10,309 nucleotides of DNA from Rhodoferax sp. (GTDB taxonomy: Bacteria; Pseudomonadota; Gammaproteobacteria; Burkholderiales; Burkholderiaceae), in the NCBI GenBank assembly GCA_028292075.1, contig JAQGNA010000227.1, positions 1-10,309 on the forward strand, written 5' to 3'. The translations under genes were made by a program, and so were the position numbers. Position 1 is the first letter of the stretch. Each line of letters starts with the position of its first letter. The notes under the pieces are model-generated. The model was not told the DNA's origin. It made no database searches and was given only the letters and a program-made list of their open reading frames with translations. Below are positions 1 to 6,270 of this stretch, piece after piece.

Positions 1-915
1 CGCCGCCTGATCCAGGGCGTGGCCTCGGCCGTCGCGCTGCCGGCGCTGTCCGGTTGGGCGCAGACGCCCCGCGTGCTGCGCGTCGGCAACCAGAAGGGCG
101 CGCGCACGCTGCTCAGGGGTCGGGGCACGCTCGAGAAGCGGCTGGCGCCGTTGGGCGTGTCTGTGACCTGGACCGAATTCAACGCCGGGCCGGTGCAGCT
201 CGAGGCGCTGAACGTCGGCGCCATCGACTTCGGTGACGTTGGCGAGGCGCCGCCGATCTTTGCCCAGGCCGCCGGCGCGCCGCTGGCCTATGTCGCCGCC
301 ACCGTGCCACGCCCGTCGGCCGAAGCCGTTTTGGTGCACAAGGATTCCGCCATCAAGACGGTGGCCGACCTCAAGGGCAAGAAGGTCGTCCTGAACAAGG
401 GCTCGAATGTCCATTACTTCATCGTCAAGCTGGTCGAGCAGGCGGGCCTGAAGTACGCCGACCTGAACCTGGTGTTCCTGTCGCCGCCCGACGCGCGTGC
501 CGCGTTCGAAAAGGGATCGGTCGATGCCTGGGTGATCTGGGACCCGTTCCTCGCCGCCGCCGAGCAAACGCTGGGCGCGCGCATCCTGGCCGATGGCACC
601 GGTGTGGTGGGCAACCGCGGCTACTACTTCTCGTCTCTGAATTACGTGGCCAAGAACCAGGACGTGCTCAGTGCGGTGATCGAAGAAATCAACAAGCTCG
701 ACCAGTGGGCCGTGGCCAACAAGAGCGCCTATGCCGGCGAGCTGGCCACGCTGTGGGGTCTGCCGAAATCGGTGGTCGATGTGTCGGTGGGCCGTGCGGC
801 CTACGGCACCGGCCCGATCACCAAGGCCATCCTGGCCGAGCAGCAAAAGATCGCCGACACCTTCTTCGCGTTGAAGCTGATCCCCAAGGCGATCCAGGTC
901 AGCGACGCGGCCTAG
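1..915 (+). CDS. ssuA: Sulfonate ABC transporter substrate-binding protein SsuA (5' partial)
   Basis: Periplasmic binding protein that captures aliphatic sulfonates and delivers them to the SsuBC importer. The frame is open from base 1, so the true start lies upstream; the GTG at 19 sits inside the signal peptide and is not the start. The first visible residues are a twin arginine (RRLIQG), a hydrophobic stretch and a likely cleavage site after GWA at about visible residue 20, so this is the end of a secretion signal, possibly Tat. The mature part carries SsuA/NMT1-like family blocks: VGNQKG near the start, TLEKRL, an [11 protein letters not shown] block, [23 protein letters not shown], and [14 protein letters not shown], and it ends about where the family ends. 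It is the first visible gene of an ssu operon, 247 bases before ssuD. The substrate is inferred from family and context; a taurine or sulfate-ester preference cannot be excluded. Confidence 0.93.
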   Translation, partial: RRLIQGVASAVALPALSGWAQTPRVLRVGNQKGARTLLRGRGTLEKRLAPLGVSVTWTEFNAGPVQLEALNVGAIDFGDVGEAPPIFAQAAGAPLAYVAATVPRPSAEAVLVHKDSAIKTVADLKGKKVVLNKGSNVHYFIVKLVEQAGLKYADLNLVFLSPPDARAAFEKGSVDAWVIWDPFLAAAEQTLGARILADGTGVVGNRGYYFSSLNYVAKNQDVLSAVIEEINKLDQWAVANKSAYAGELATLWGLPKSVVDVSVGRAAYGTGPITKAILAEQQKIADTFFALKLIPKAIQVSDAA

Positions 916-1162
916 CCCTCCACTCGACGCATCACGCCATGAACCGCCCGCCACCGTCTGTCTCCCTCTGCGCGCAGCAGGTATTGCATTGCACGGCGTT
1001 GGCCTGGTCCATCGCGCCGCGCACCGCCCAGGCCGCGGCCCGCGCGGCGCCCCATGGTTACGTGCCGGTGCGCGCGCGGCGCCGGCAAAGCAAGCTTGGC
1101 ATGGCGGGCGCGCGTGCGCTGTCCGCCATTGGTTTTCAGTTCGCCTGGTAAGAAAGAAAAAC
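916..1162 (+). other. Long intra-operon gap with a GC-rich hairpin and a doubtful 70-codon ORF
   Basis: This 247-base stretch separates ssuA from ssuD, whereas the downstream ssu genes are 60 bases apart or less. Two things are visible. First, a hairpin at 1064-1086 has an 8-base-pair stem (GCCGGTGC with GCGCCGGC, one T-G wobble) and a 7-base loop, but no T-run after it. Second, an open frame from ATG 939 to TAA 1151 encodes 70 residues starting [15 protein letters not shown], with cysteines at positions 12 and 18, and it stops just before the ssuD start. The ATG has no Shine-Dalgarno sequence and the peptide is Arg/Ala-rich with no domain I recognise, so I do not call it a gene. The region could hold a processing site, an attenuator, an internal promoter or decayed sequence. 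Confidence 0.45.
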
Positions 1163-2341
1163 ATGCAGATCTTCTGGTTCCTCCCCACCCACGGCGACAG
1201 CCGCTACCTCGGCACCAGCGAAGGCGCGCGCGAGGTCAGCCTCGACTACCTGAAGCAGGTGGCCAGCGCCGCCGACAGCCAGGGCTATGACGGCGTGCTC
1301 ATTCCCACCGGCCGCTCCTGCGAAGACCCCTGGGTGATCGCCTCCAGCCTGATCGCCGCGACGAAAGATCTGAAGTTCCTGGTCGCCGTGCGCCCGGGCC
1401 TGCACCAGCCGGCCCTGGCCGCACGCATGGCCGCCACCTTCGACCGCCTCTCCGGCGGCAGGCTGCTGGTCAACCTCGTCACCGGCGGCGACCAGTCGGA
1501 GCTGGAAGGCGACGGCGTATTCCTCGACCATGCCTCGCGCTACGAACAGTCGGCCGAATTCATCCGCATCTGGCGTGAAGTGTTGGCCCGCAGCCACGAC
1601 GGAGAGGCTTTCGATTTCGACGGCAAGCACCTGCAGGTCAAGGGCGCGAAGCTGCTCTACCCGCCGCTGCAGAAGCCGTATCCGCCGGTGTATTTCGGCG
1701 GCTCGTCGGAGGCCGCGCACGACCTCGCCGCGGAGCAGGTCGACACCTACCTCACCTGGGGCGAGCCGCCCGCCGAAGTGGCGAAGAAAGTGGCCGACGT
1801 GCGCGAACGCGCCAAGCGGCACGGCCGCACGGTGAACTTTGGCATCCGCCTGCACGTCATCGTGCGCGAGACCGATACCGAAGCCTGGCAGGCCGCCGAA
1901 AACCTCATCAGCCGGCTCGACGACGAAACAGTGAACCGCGCCCAGACGGCCCTGGCGAAGATGGATTCCGAAGGCCAGCGCCGCATGGCCGCGCTGCATG
2001 CCAAGGGTAGCAAGCGCACCCGCGCCGAGCTCGAGATCAGTCCCAACCTGTGGGCCGGCGTGGGCCTGGTGCGCGGCGGGGCCGGCACGGCGCTGGTGGG
2101 CGACCCGCAGACCGTGGCGGCGCGCATCGAGGAATACGCCGCGCTGGGGCTCGACACCTTCGTGCTGTCCGGCTATCCGCATCTGGAAGAAGCCTACCGC
2201 TTCGCCGAACTCGTCTTTCCGCTGCTGCCGCGCAAGCTGCGGGCCAAGCTGAGCGGGCGTTCGTTGAACGGCCCGTTCGGCGAAGTGGTGGGCAACCATT
2301 TCGCGCCGCCGGCCCAGCCGCTGCGCGTGTCGCAAAGCTGA
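1163..2341 (+). CDS. ssuD: FMNH2-dependent alkanesulfonate monooxygenase SsuD
   Basis: Cytoplasmic bacterial-luciferase-like TIM-barrel oxygenase that uses reduced FMN and O2 to split the C-S bond of alkanesulfonates, giving an aldehyde and sulfite. The 392 residues match recalled E. coli SsuD (about 380) nearly end to end: [12 protein letters not shown] at the N-terminus, [10 protein letters not shown] with Cys53 (E. coli Cys54), [38 protein letters not shown] with Arg229 and His231 (E. coli Arg226/His228), [21 protein letters not shown], and [11 protein letters not shown]. Compared with E. coli there is a short insertion before the SPNLW segment (around KGSKRTRAE). ATG 1163 is chosen because the family N-terminus begins there; the frame is open further upstream to 989 but encodes unrelated sequence. 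The purine-rich AGAAAGAAAA just upstream is a modest ribosome site. The partner flavin reductase SsuE is not in the window. Confidence 0.97.
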   Translation: MQIFWFLPTHGDSRYLGTSEGAREVSLDYLKQVASAADSQGYDGVLIPTGRSCEDPWVIASSLIAATKDLKFLVAVRPGLHQPALAARMAATFDRLSGGRLLVNLVTGGDQSELEGDGVFLDHASRYEQSAEFIRIWREVLARSHDGEAFDFDGKHLQVKGAKLLYPPLQKPYPPVYFGGSSEAAHDLAAEQVDTYLTWGEPPAEVAKKVADVRERAKRHGRTVNFGIRLHVIVRETDTEAWQAAENLISRLDDETVNRAQTALAKMDSEGQRRMAALHAKGSKRTRAELEISPNLWAGVGLVRGGAGTALVGDPQTVAARIEEYAALGLDTFVLSGYPHLEEAYRFAELVFPLLPRKLRAKLSGRSLNGPFGEVVGNHFAPPAQPLRVSQS

Positions 2342-2353
2342 TCGGGGAACGCC

Positions 2354-3250
2354 ATGCATGCGAGCTTGCGTGAACTTCAGGTGACGCCGATGCCCGATAC
2401 CGTGGAGGCGCCCGGTGACGGCTTCCTGAGGCAGCCTGCCCATGGCCGCTTCGCCGATTCGCCGGCCGGCCTGTTTCTCGCTGGCGTCGGCCGGCGGCTC
2501 CTGCCCTGGGCCTTGCCCGTGGCGCTGATCGCCGCATGGCAGATCGCGTCGAGCCTGGGCTGGCTGTCGTCCCGCGTGCTGCCGGCGCCGCTGGCCGTGC
2601 TGCAGGCCGCCTGGACGCTGGCCGCCTCTGGCGAGCTGTGGCAACACGTGAAGGTGAGCGCCGGCCGTGCGCTGGCGGGCCTGGCCATCGGTGGCAGTCT
2701 GGGCCTGCTGCTGGGCCTGTTGACCGGCTCGGTGCGGCTGGCCGAGACGCTGCTCGATTCCACCGTGCAGATGGTGCGCAACATCCCGGCGCTCGCGCTG
2801 ATCCCGCTCGTCATTCTGTGGTTCGGCATCGACGAGAGCGCCAAGCTGTTTTTGATCGCCGTGTCGGTGTTCTTCCCGCTGTACATCAACACCTTTCACG
2901 GCATCCGCAACGTGGACCCGGGGCTGGTGGAAATGGGCCGCACCTACGGCCTCGGTCGATGGGCGCTGTACCGCCAGGTGATCCTGCCCGGCGCGCTGCC
3001 GTCGATCCTGGTCGGCCTGCGCTTTTCGCTCGGGCTCATGTGGGTGGTGTTGATCGTGGCCGAGACGATTTCGGCCCAGTCCGGCATTGGCTACATGACC
3101 ATGAACGCCCGCGAGTTCCTGCAGACCGACGTGGTGCTGGTCGGCATCCTCTTGTACGCGCTGCTGGGCAAGCTGGCCGACGTTTTCGCCCGCGGGCTGG
3201 AACGGCATTACCTGCGCTGGCACCCCGGCTACCAGCAGGGAGCGGCCTGA
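2354..3250 (+). CDS. ssuC: Sulfonate ABC transporter permease SsuC
   Basis: Inner-membrane permease of the sulfonate importer, working with SsuB and SsuA. From ATG 2354 it has 298 residues, against about 263 in E. coli. Hydrophobic segments span roughly residues 50-68, 107-126, 145-157, 163-180, 219-236 and 260-275, as in BPD_transp_1 permeases. The ATPase-contacting EAA loop is visible as E193-M-G, then Gly199 and ILP at 210-212. The first 40 or so residues are polar and extra relative to E. coli. Two starts compete: ATG 2354 follows GGGGAA, while ATG 2390 (residue 13) is preceded by an excellent AGGTGA at 2379-2384 with 5-base spacing and may be the true start. The gene begins 12 bases after the ssuD stop, and its stop overlaps the first base of the ssuB ATG, so translational coupling is likely. 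Confidence 0.94.
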   Translation: MHASLRELQVTPMPDTVEAPGDGFLRQPAHGRFADSPAGLFLAGVGRRLLPWALPVALIAAWQIASSLGWLSSRVLPAPLAVLQAAWTLAASGELWQHVKVSAGRALAGLAIGGSLGLLLGLLTGSVRLAETLLDSTVQMVRNIPALALIPLVILWFGIDESAKLFLIAVSVFFPLYINTFHGIRNVDPGLVEMGRTYGLGRWALYRQVILPGALPSILVGLRFSLGLMWVVLIVAETISAQSGIGYMTMNAREFLQTDVVLVGILLYALLGKLADVFARGLERHYLRWHPGYQQGAA

Positions 3251-4143
3251 TGCGGGCCCGGCATTCGACGACCTTCGACGCCACCGATCCAACCGAGGCT
3301 TACCTTTCCATGGACCCATCCCATCCCGCGCGCGGTGTCGGCCTGAGCGTGAGCCGCGTGGCCAAGCGCTACGGCCAGCGCACCGTGCTGCACGACACCG
3401 AACTCGCCATCGCGCCGGGCGAATTCGTTGCCATCGTCGGGCGCAGCGGCTGCGGCAAGAGCACGCTGCTGCGGTTGGTGGCCGGGCTCGAGCCGGTCAG
3501 CGAGGGACAGCTGGCGGTGGACGGCCGAACGGTCGACGGCCTGCATGCCGACACCCGCATCATGTTTCAGGAAGCGCGCCTGCTGCCCTGGCGCAGCGTG
3601 CTCGACAACGTCGCCCTGGGCCTCGCGGATGCCGAGCGTGAACGCGCCAGCGCCGTGCTGAACCAGGTCGGCCTGGCCGAGCGCTTCGGGGATTGGCCGG
3701 CGCGCCTGTCGGGCGGCCAGCGCCAGCGTGTGGCCCTGGCGCGTGCACTGGTGCACAACCCGCGCCTGTTGCTGCTCGACGAACCGCTGGGTGCGCTCGA
3801 CGCGCTGACCCGCATCGAGATGCACCAGCTGATCGAAGGTCTGTGGCAGCGCAACGGCTTCACCGCGCTGCTGGTCACGCACGACGTGCAGGAGGCGGTG
3901 GCCCTGGCCGACCGCGTGATCCTGATCGAGGACGGACGCATCGCACTCGACGAGCGCGTCGACCTGCCGCGGCCGCGCGAGCGGGGCAGTGCGGCGTTTG
4001 CGGCGCTCGAGGCTCGCATTCTGGCGCGGGTGCTGCGGCAGCCCGCAAGCGAGGCTGCGCCCTGGCCGTCGCAGGGTGGGGGCGAGGGCGGCGAGCCAGC
4101 CTGGCCCGGCCCTGCGGCCCACGGACTGCGCTGGGCCATCTGA
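3250..4143 (+). CDS. ssuB: Sulfonate ABC transporter ATP-binding protein SsuB
   Basis: ATPase subunit that powers sulfonate import. Numbered from ATG 3250 (297 residues): Walker [10 protein letters not shown] at 64-72, Q-loop [10 protein letters not shown] with Gln107, signature LSGGQ at 153-157, Walker B LLLLDEP with Asp177/Glu178, D-loop GALDAL, and H-loop His211 in VTHD. The [21 protein letters not shown] run is characteristic of SsuB rather than a generic nitrate/taurine ATPase. ATG 3250 forms a TGATG overlap with the ssuC stop, typical of coupled genes; ATG 3310 (residue 21) is an alternative and would leave a length closer to E. coli (255). The last 30 or so residues form a Gly/Pro/Ala-rich, probably disordered tail ([13 protein letters not shown]) that I do not recall in E. 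coli SsuB. The gene is followed by 60 T-rich bases and then the ssuF-like gene. Confidence 0.95.
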   Translation: MRARHSTTFDATDPTEAYLSMDPSHPARGVGLSVSRVAKRYGQRTVLHDTELAIAPGEFVAIVGRSGCGKSTLLRLVAGLEPVSEGQLAVDGRTVDGLHADTRIMFQEARLLPWRSVLDNVALGLADAERERASAVLNQVGLAERFGDWPARLSGGQRQRVALARALVHNPRLLLLDEPLGALDALTRIEMHQLIEGLWQRNGFTALLVTHDVQEAVALADRVILIEDGRIALDERVDLPRPRERGSAAFAALEARILARVLRQPASEAAPWPSQGGGEGGEPAWPGPAAHGLRWAI

Positions 4144-4203
4144 TTTTTTCAACTGTTTCCTGTCAGCGTTTTCTGTTCGTCTTTCAACCCAAAGGAGTTT
4201 TCC
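4144..4203 (+). promoter_or_regulatory. T-rich leader with strong Shine-Dalgarno before the ssuF-like gene
   Basis: Between the ssuB stop and ATG 4204 lie 60 bases that are clearly T-rich (runs TTTTTT, GTTTCC, GTTTTC), in contrast to the GC-rich surroundings. They end with a near-perfect Shine-Dalgarno AAAGGAG at 4191-4197, six bases before the ATG. This is the best ribosome site in the window and suggests the small downstream gene is translated at a higher rate than the transporter genes. I see no convincing -35/-10 pair, so an internal promoter is possible but not shown. The Shine-Dalgarno call is firm; anything further is inference. Confidence 0.6.
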
Positions 4204-4419
4204 ATGTCCATTCAAGCCATCAACGTACGCAACCAGTTCAAGGGCAAAGTGAAGGAGATCGTCCGCGGCGACGTGGTCTCCGAAGTCGATGTCGAGACGC
4301 CTTGGGGCATCGTCACCTCGGTGATCACCACACGCTCTGTCAACGACCTCGGACTCGTGGTCGGCAGCGAGGTCGTGGCCCTGGTCAAATCGACCGAGGT
4401 GTCGATCGCCAAGCTGTAG
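4204..4419 (+). CDS. ssuF: Mop/TOBE-domain molbindin-like protein, SsuF type
   Basis: A 71-residue single-domain protein. The pattern N-x-F-KGKVKEI at residues 9-19, GDVVSEVDVET, then SVITTRSVNDLGLVVGSEVVALVKSTEVSI is the Mop (molybdenum-pterin-binding) fold, and the length equals one Mop domain as in clostridial Mop proteins. Such proteins assemble as oligomers and bind molybdate or related oxyanions. A gene of this kind closes the Pseudomonas putida ssuEADCBF operon as ssuF, where it was reported to be needed for sulfonate desulfurisation; the position here directly after ssuB fits. SsuD does not use molybdenum, so its biochemical job is unclear; oxyanion buffering or sensing is conceivable. 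A general molybdate-storage role is the alternative. The start is fixed by the AAAGGAG site. Confidence 0.88.
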   Translation: MSIQAINVRNQFKGKVKEIVRGDVVSEVDVETPWGIVTSVITTRSVNDLGLVVGSEVVALVKSTEVSIAKL

Positions 4420-4426
4420 CAGGGCA

Positions 4427-4444
4427 GGCGGGCACGAGCCCGCC
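4427..4444 (+). terminator. Hairpin after the ssu operon, possible weak terminator
   Basis: Eight bases after the ssuF-like stop there is a perfect 7-base-pair stem, GGCGGGC pairing with GCCCGCC, closed by a 4-base ACGA loop. The stem is strong but no clear T-run follows, so it is not a textbook intrinsic terminator. It may still end or trim the ssu transcript at its 3' end. Its place immediately after the last ssu gene supports a boundary there. Confidence 0.45.
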
Positions 4445-4494
4445 GGCGCATGCTGCTTTGGGGTTCTAATGGGCGCTATGCAAGGCGTCCGTTC

Positions 4495-5250
4495 ATGAAC
4501 CTGTTCTCTTCGCTTCGGAGTTGGCGTGCCAAGGTTCGCCGCTCGCTGGCCCACCGCGGCCTCTGGGGCACGCTGGCCTATGGCCCTGCATTCGCCGGCC
4601 ATGTGTTGTCGCGCCTGCGCCCCGGGCATCGCCGCTGGCAGGCCGAGGCGGCTCGCATCCAGCAGGCGTTCGACCAGGCGCATCAGGTCGACACCGCCGG
4701 CATCACCCAGCTCACCGAGCTCGATGTGGTGGGCCAGCACCGCGACCTCGGTCATTACTACCACGGCACCGATCCGGCGGTCTTCGAGCGCATGATGCAG
4801 GCGCTGCCCATCGATCACTCGGCATTCACGTTCATCGACTTCGGTTCGGGCAAGGGCAAGGCGCTGCTGCTGGCATCGCTTTGGCCGTTCAGGCGCATCG
4901 TCGGGGTTGAGTTCGCACAGGGGCTGCATGAGGTGGCCGTGTCCAACCTCCAGCGTTTCGTGCATGCCGGCCAGCGCTGCCGCCACTTGGTCTCGCTGCA
5001 TCTGGATGCAACCGAATTCGACTGTCCCCCCACGCCGCTCGTGGTGTATTTCTACAACCCGTTCAGCGAGGTGGTGCTCTCGGCGATACTGAAAAAACTG
5101 CAGGTCTCGCTGGCCACGGAGCCGCGCGAGGTCTGGGTCTGCTACTGCCATCCCTATGCCCATGGCCCGCTCGACGCGGCGCCGTTTCTGGGGCTGGCGG
5201 CGGCGACCTCGCAGTACCGCATCTATCGCACCCAGCCGCATCAACCCTGA
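4495..5250 (+). CDS. Class I SAM-dependent methyltransferase, substrate unknown
   Basis: A 251-residue protein with a Rossmann methyltransferase core. Motif I is FIDFGSGKGK at residues 113-122 (SAM-binding glycine loop); the acidic residue of motif II is likely Glu139 in VGVEF; HLDATEF with Asp171 fits the adenine-binding region; YFYNPFS around 185-191 lies at the motif IV catalytic strand. The first 90 residues are an Arg-rich N-terminal region, probably helical, with a short hydrophobic stretch but no clear signal peptide. ATG 4495 is preferred because AAGGCG lies 7 bases upstream; ATG 4450 would add 15 residues but has no ribosome site and begins just after a hairpin. I cannot assign a substrate. 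It sits between ssuF and the serine acetyltransferase gene on the same strand, bounded by hairpins on both sides, so a link to sulfur metabolism is possible but unproven. Confidence 0.85.
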   Translation: MNLFSSLRSWRAKVRRSLAHRGLWGTLAYGPAFAGHVLSRLRPGHRRWQAEAARIQQAFDQAHQVDTAGITQLTELDVVGQHRDLGHYYHGTDPAVFERMMQALPIDHSAFTFIDFGSGKGKALLLASLWPFRRIVGVEFAQGLHEVAVSNLQRFVHAGQRCRHLVSLHLDATEFDCPPTPLVVYFYNPFSEVVLSAILKKLQVSLATEPREVWVCYCHPYAHGPLDAAPFLGLAAATSQYRIYRTQPHQP

Positions 5251-5270
5251 GCCTGCCGCCCCTGGCGGGC
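5251..5270 (+). terminator. Hairpin with short T-run after the methyltransferase gene
   Basis: Immediately after the methyltransferase stop, GCCTGCC (5251-5257) can pair with GGCGGGC (5264-5270), giving 7 base pairs including one T-G wobble around a 6-base loop, followed by TTT and then C. It resembles a weak intrinsic terminator. It lies only 25 bases before the GTG of the next gene, so it might instead attenuate read-through or shape that gene's leader. Confidence 0.35.
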
Positions 5271-5295
5271 TTTCGCCGCAGAAGGAAACCTCGCC

Positions 5296-6207
5296 GTGGC
5301 CGTCTTCGAAGTCAACGCCATCGTTCATTCGCTGGGCCGGATCCGCCAGGACTGGCGTGAGGCGCAACGCCGCTCACGCGAGCCTGGCGGCCGCGAATTT
5401 CCCTCCCGCGATGCCATGGCCGGCGTGGTCGAATCGCTCAAGGGCGCGCTGTTTCCCATGCGCCTCGGCCCCACCGACCTGCGCCACGAGAGCGAGGATT
5501 TCTACGTCGGCCACACGCTGGACTCGGCGCTGCATGCGCTGCTCGCCCAGGTGCGGCTCGAGTTGAAGTACGACACCCGCCTGCACCCCCGTCCCGATGC
5601 CGAGATCGAGGTCCAGGCCGAGCAGGCGGTCCGTGCCTTCGCCGCCGCCTTGCCCCCCATCCGCATGTTGCTCGACAGCGATGTGATGGCCGCCTACCAG
5701 GGCGACCCGGCCGCGCGCAGCGTGGACGAAGTGCTGCTGTGCTACCCCGGCGTGCTGGCCATGATTCACCACCGCCTGGCCCATCAGCTCTACCGGCTCG
5801 GCCTGCCGCTGCTGGCGCGCATCGCTGCCGAACTGGCGCATTCACAAACCGGCATCGACATCCATCCCGGCGCGCAGATAGGCGCGAGTTTCTTCATCGA
5901 CCACGGCACGGGGGTGGTGATCGGGGAGACCGCCGTCATCGGCGAGCGCGTGCGGCTGTACCAGGCGGTGACGCTCGGCGCCAAGCGCTTCCCGGTGGAC
6001 GCCCAAGGCAACCTGGAGAAAGGTTTGCCGCGCCATCCAGTGGTGGAAGATGATGTGGTCATCTACGCTGGCGCGACCGTCCTCGGCCGCGTCACGCTGG
6101 GCCGTGGCGCCATGATCGGCGGCAACGTCTGGTTAACCCACGACGTGCCGCCGGGCGGCCATGTGACCCAGGCCGATTCGCGGCACGACAGCCTGCCGGG
6201 CGGCTGA
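5296..6207 (+). CDS. epsC: Serine O-acetyltransferase (EpsC/CysE type)
   Basis: Transfers acetyl from acetyl-CoA to L-serine to make O-acetylserine, the carbon skeleton that accepts sulfide in cysteine synthesis. The 303 residues comprise an alpha-helical N-terminal half and a C-terminal left-handed beta-helix of hexapeptide repeats (GIDIHPGAQIG, VVIGETAVIGERVRLYQAVTLGA, VIYAGATVLGRVTLGRGAMIGGNVW in successive coils). The expected catalytic pair is Asp188 in GIDIHP and His203 in FIDHGTG, spaced 15 apart as Asp143/His158 are in E. coli CysE. Total length and the long N-terminal part fit the EpsC subgroup better than short CysE. The start is GTG 5296, with AAGGA at 5282-5286 nine bases upstream. 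It lies 45 bases after the methyltransferase and close to the ssu genes. Cysteine feedback inhibition is known for the family but cannot be read from this sequence. Confidence 0.93.
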   Translation: MAVFEVNAIVHSLGRIRQDWREAQRRSREPGGREFPSRDAMAGVVESLKGALFPMRLGPTDLRHESEDFYVGHTLDSALHALLAQVRLELKYDTRLHPRPDAEIEVQAEQAVRAFAAALPPIRMLLDSDVMAAYQGDPAARSVDEVLLCYPGVLAMIHHRLAHQLYRLGLPLLARIAAELAHSQTGIDIHPGAQIGASFFIDHGTGVVIGETAVIGERVRLYQAVTLGAKRFPVDAQGNLEKGLPRHPVVEDDVVIYAGATVLGRVTLGRGAMIGGNVWLTHDVPPGGHVTQADSRHDSLPGG

Positions 6208-6270
6208 TTCGGAGGTTCTGCGATGGTGGCGCCGGGTTCGGCCGGCAGGGGCGCGGCATGAGCGCAGGCA

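Noticed and set aside
989..1162. N-terminal extension of SsuD from an ATG at 989
   Set aside because: The added 58 residues are Arg/Ala-rich with no counterpart in SsuD; the family start [12 protein letters not shown] coincides with ATG 1163.
1136..3319. 727-codon open frame on the minus strand across ssuD and ssuC
   Set aside because: It is fully antisense to genes with clear family matches, and its translation is rich in His, Gln, Arg and Gly without any domain. It is the usual stop-poor antisense frame of GC-rich DNA.
3229..5367. 712-codon open frame on the minus strand across ssuB, ssuF and the methyltransferase
   Set aside because: Antisense shadow with the same low-information composition and no motif; it spans several well-supported genes.
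6231..6246. Hairpin GCCGG/CCGGC in the convergent gap between the acetyltransferase and cardiolipin synthase genes
   Set aside because: Only five base pairs and no T-run on either strand; such palindromes are common in GC-rich sequence, so I do not call a terminator.
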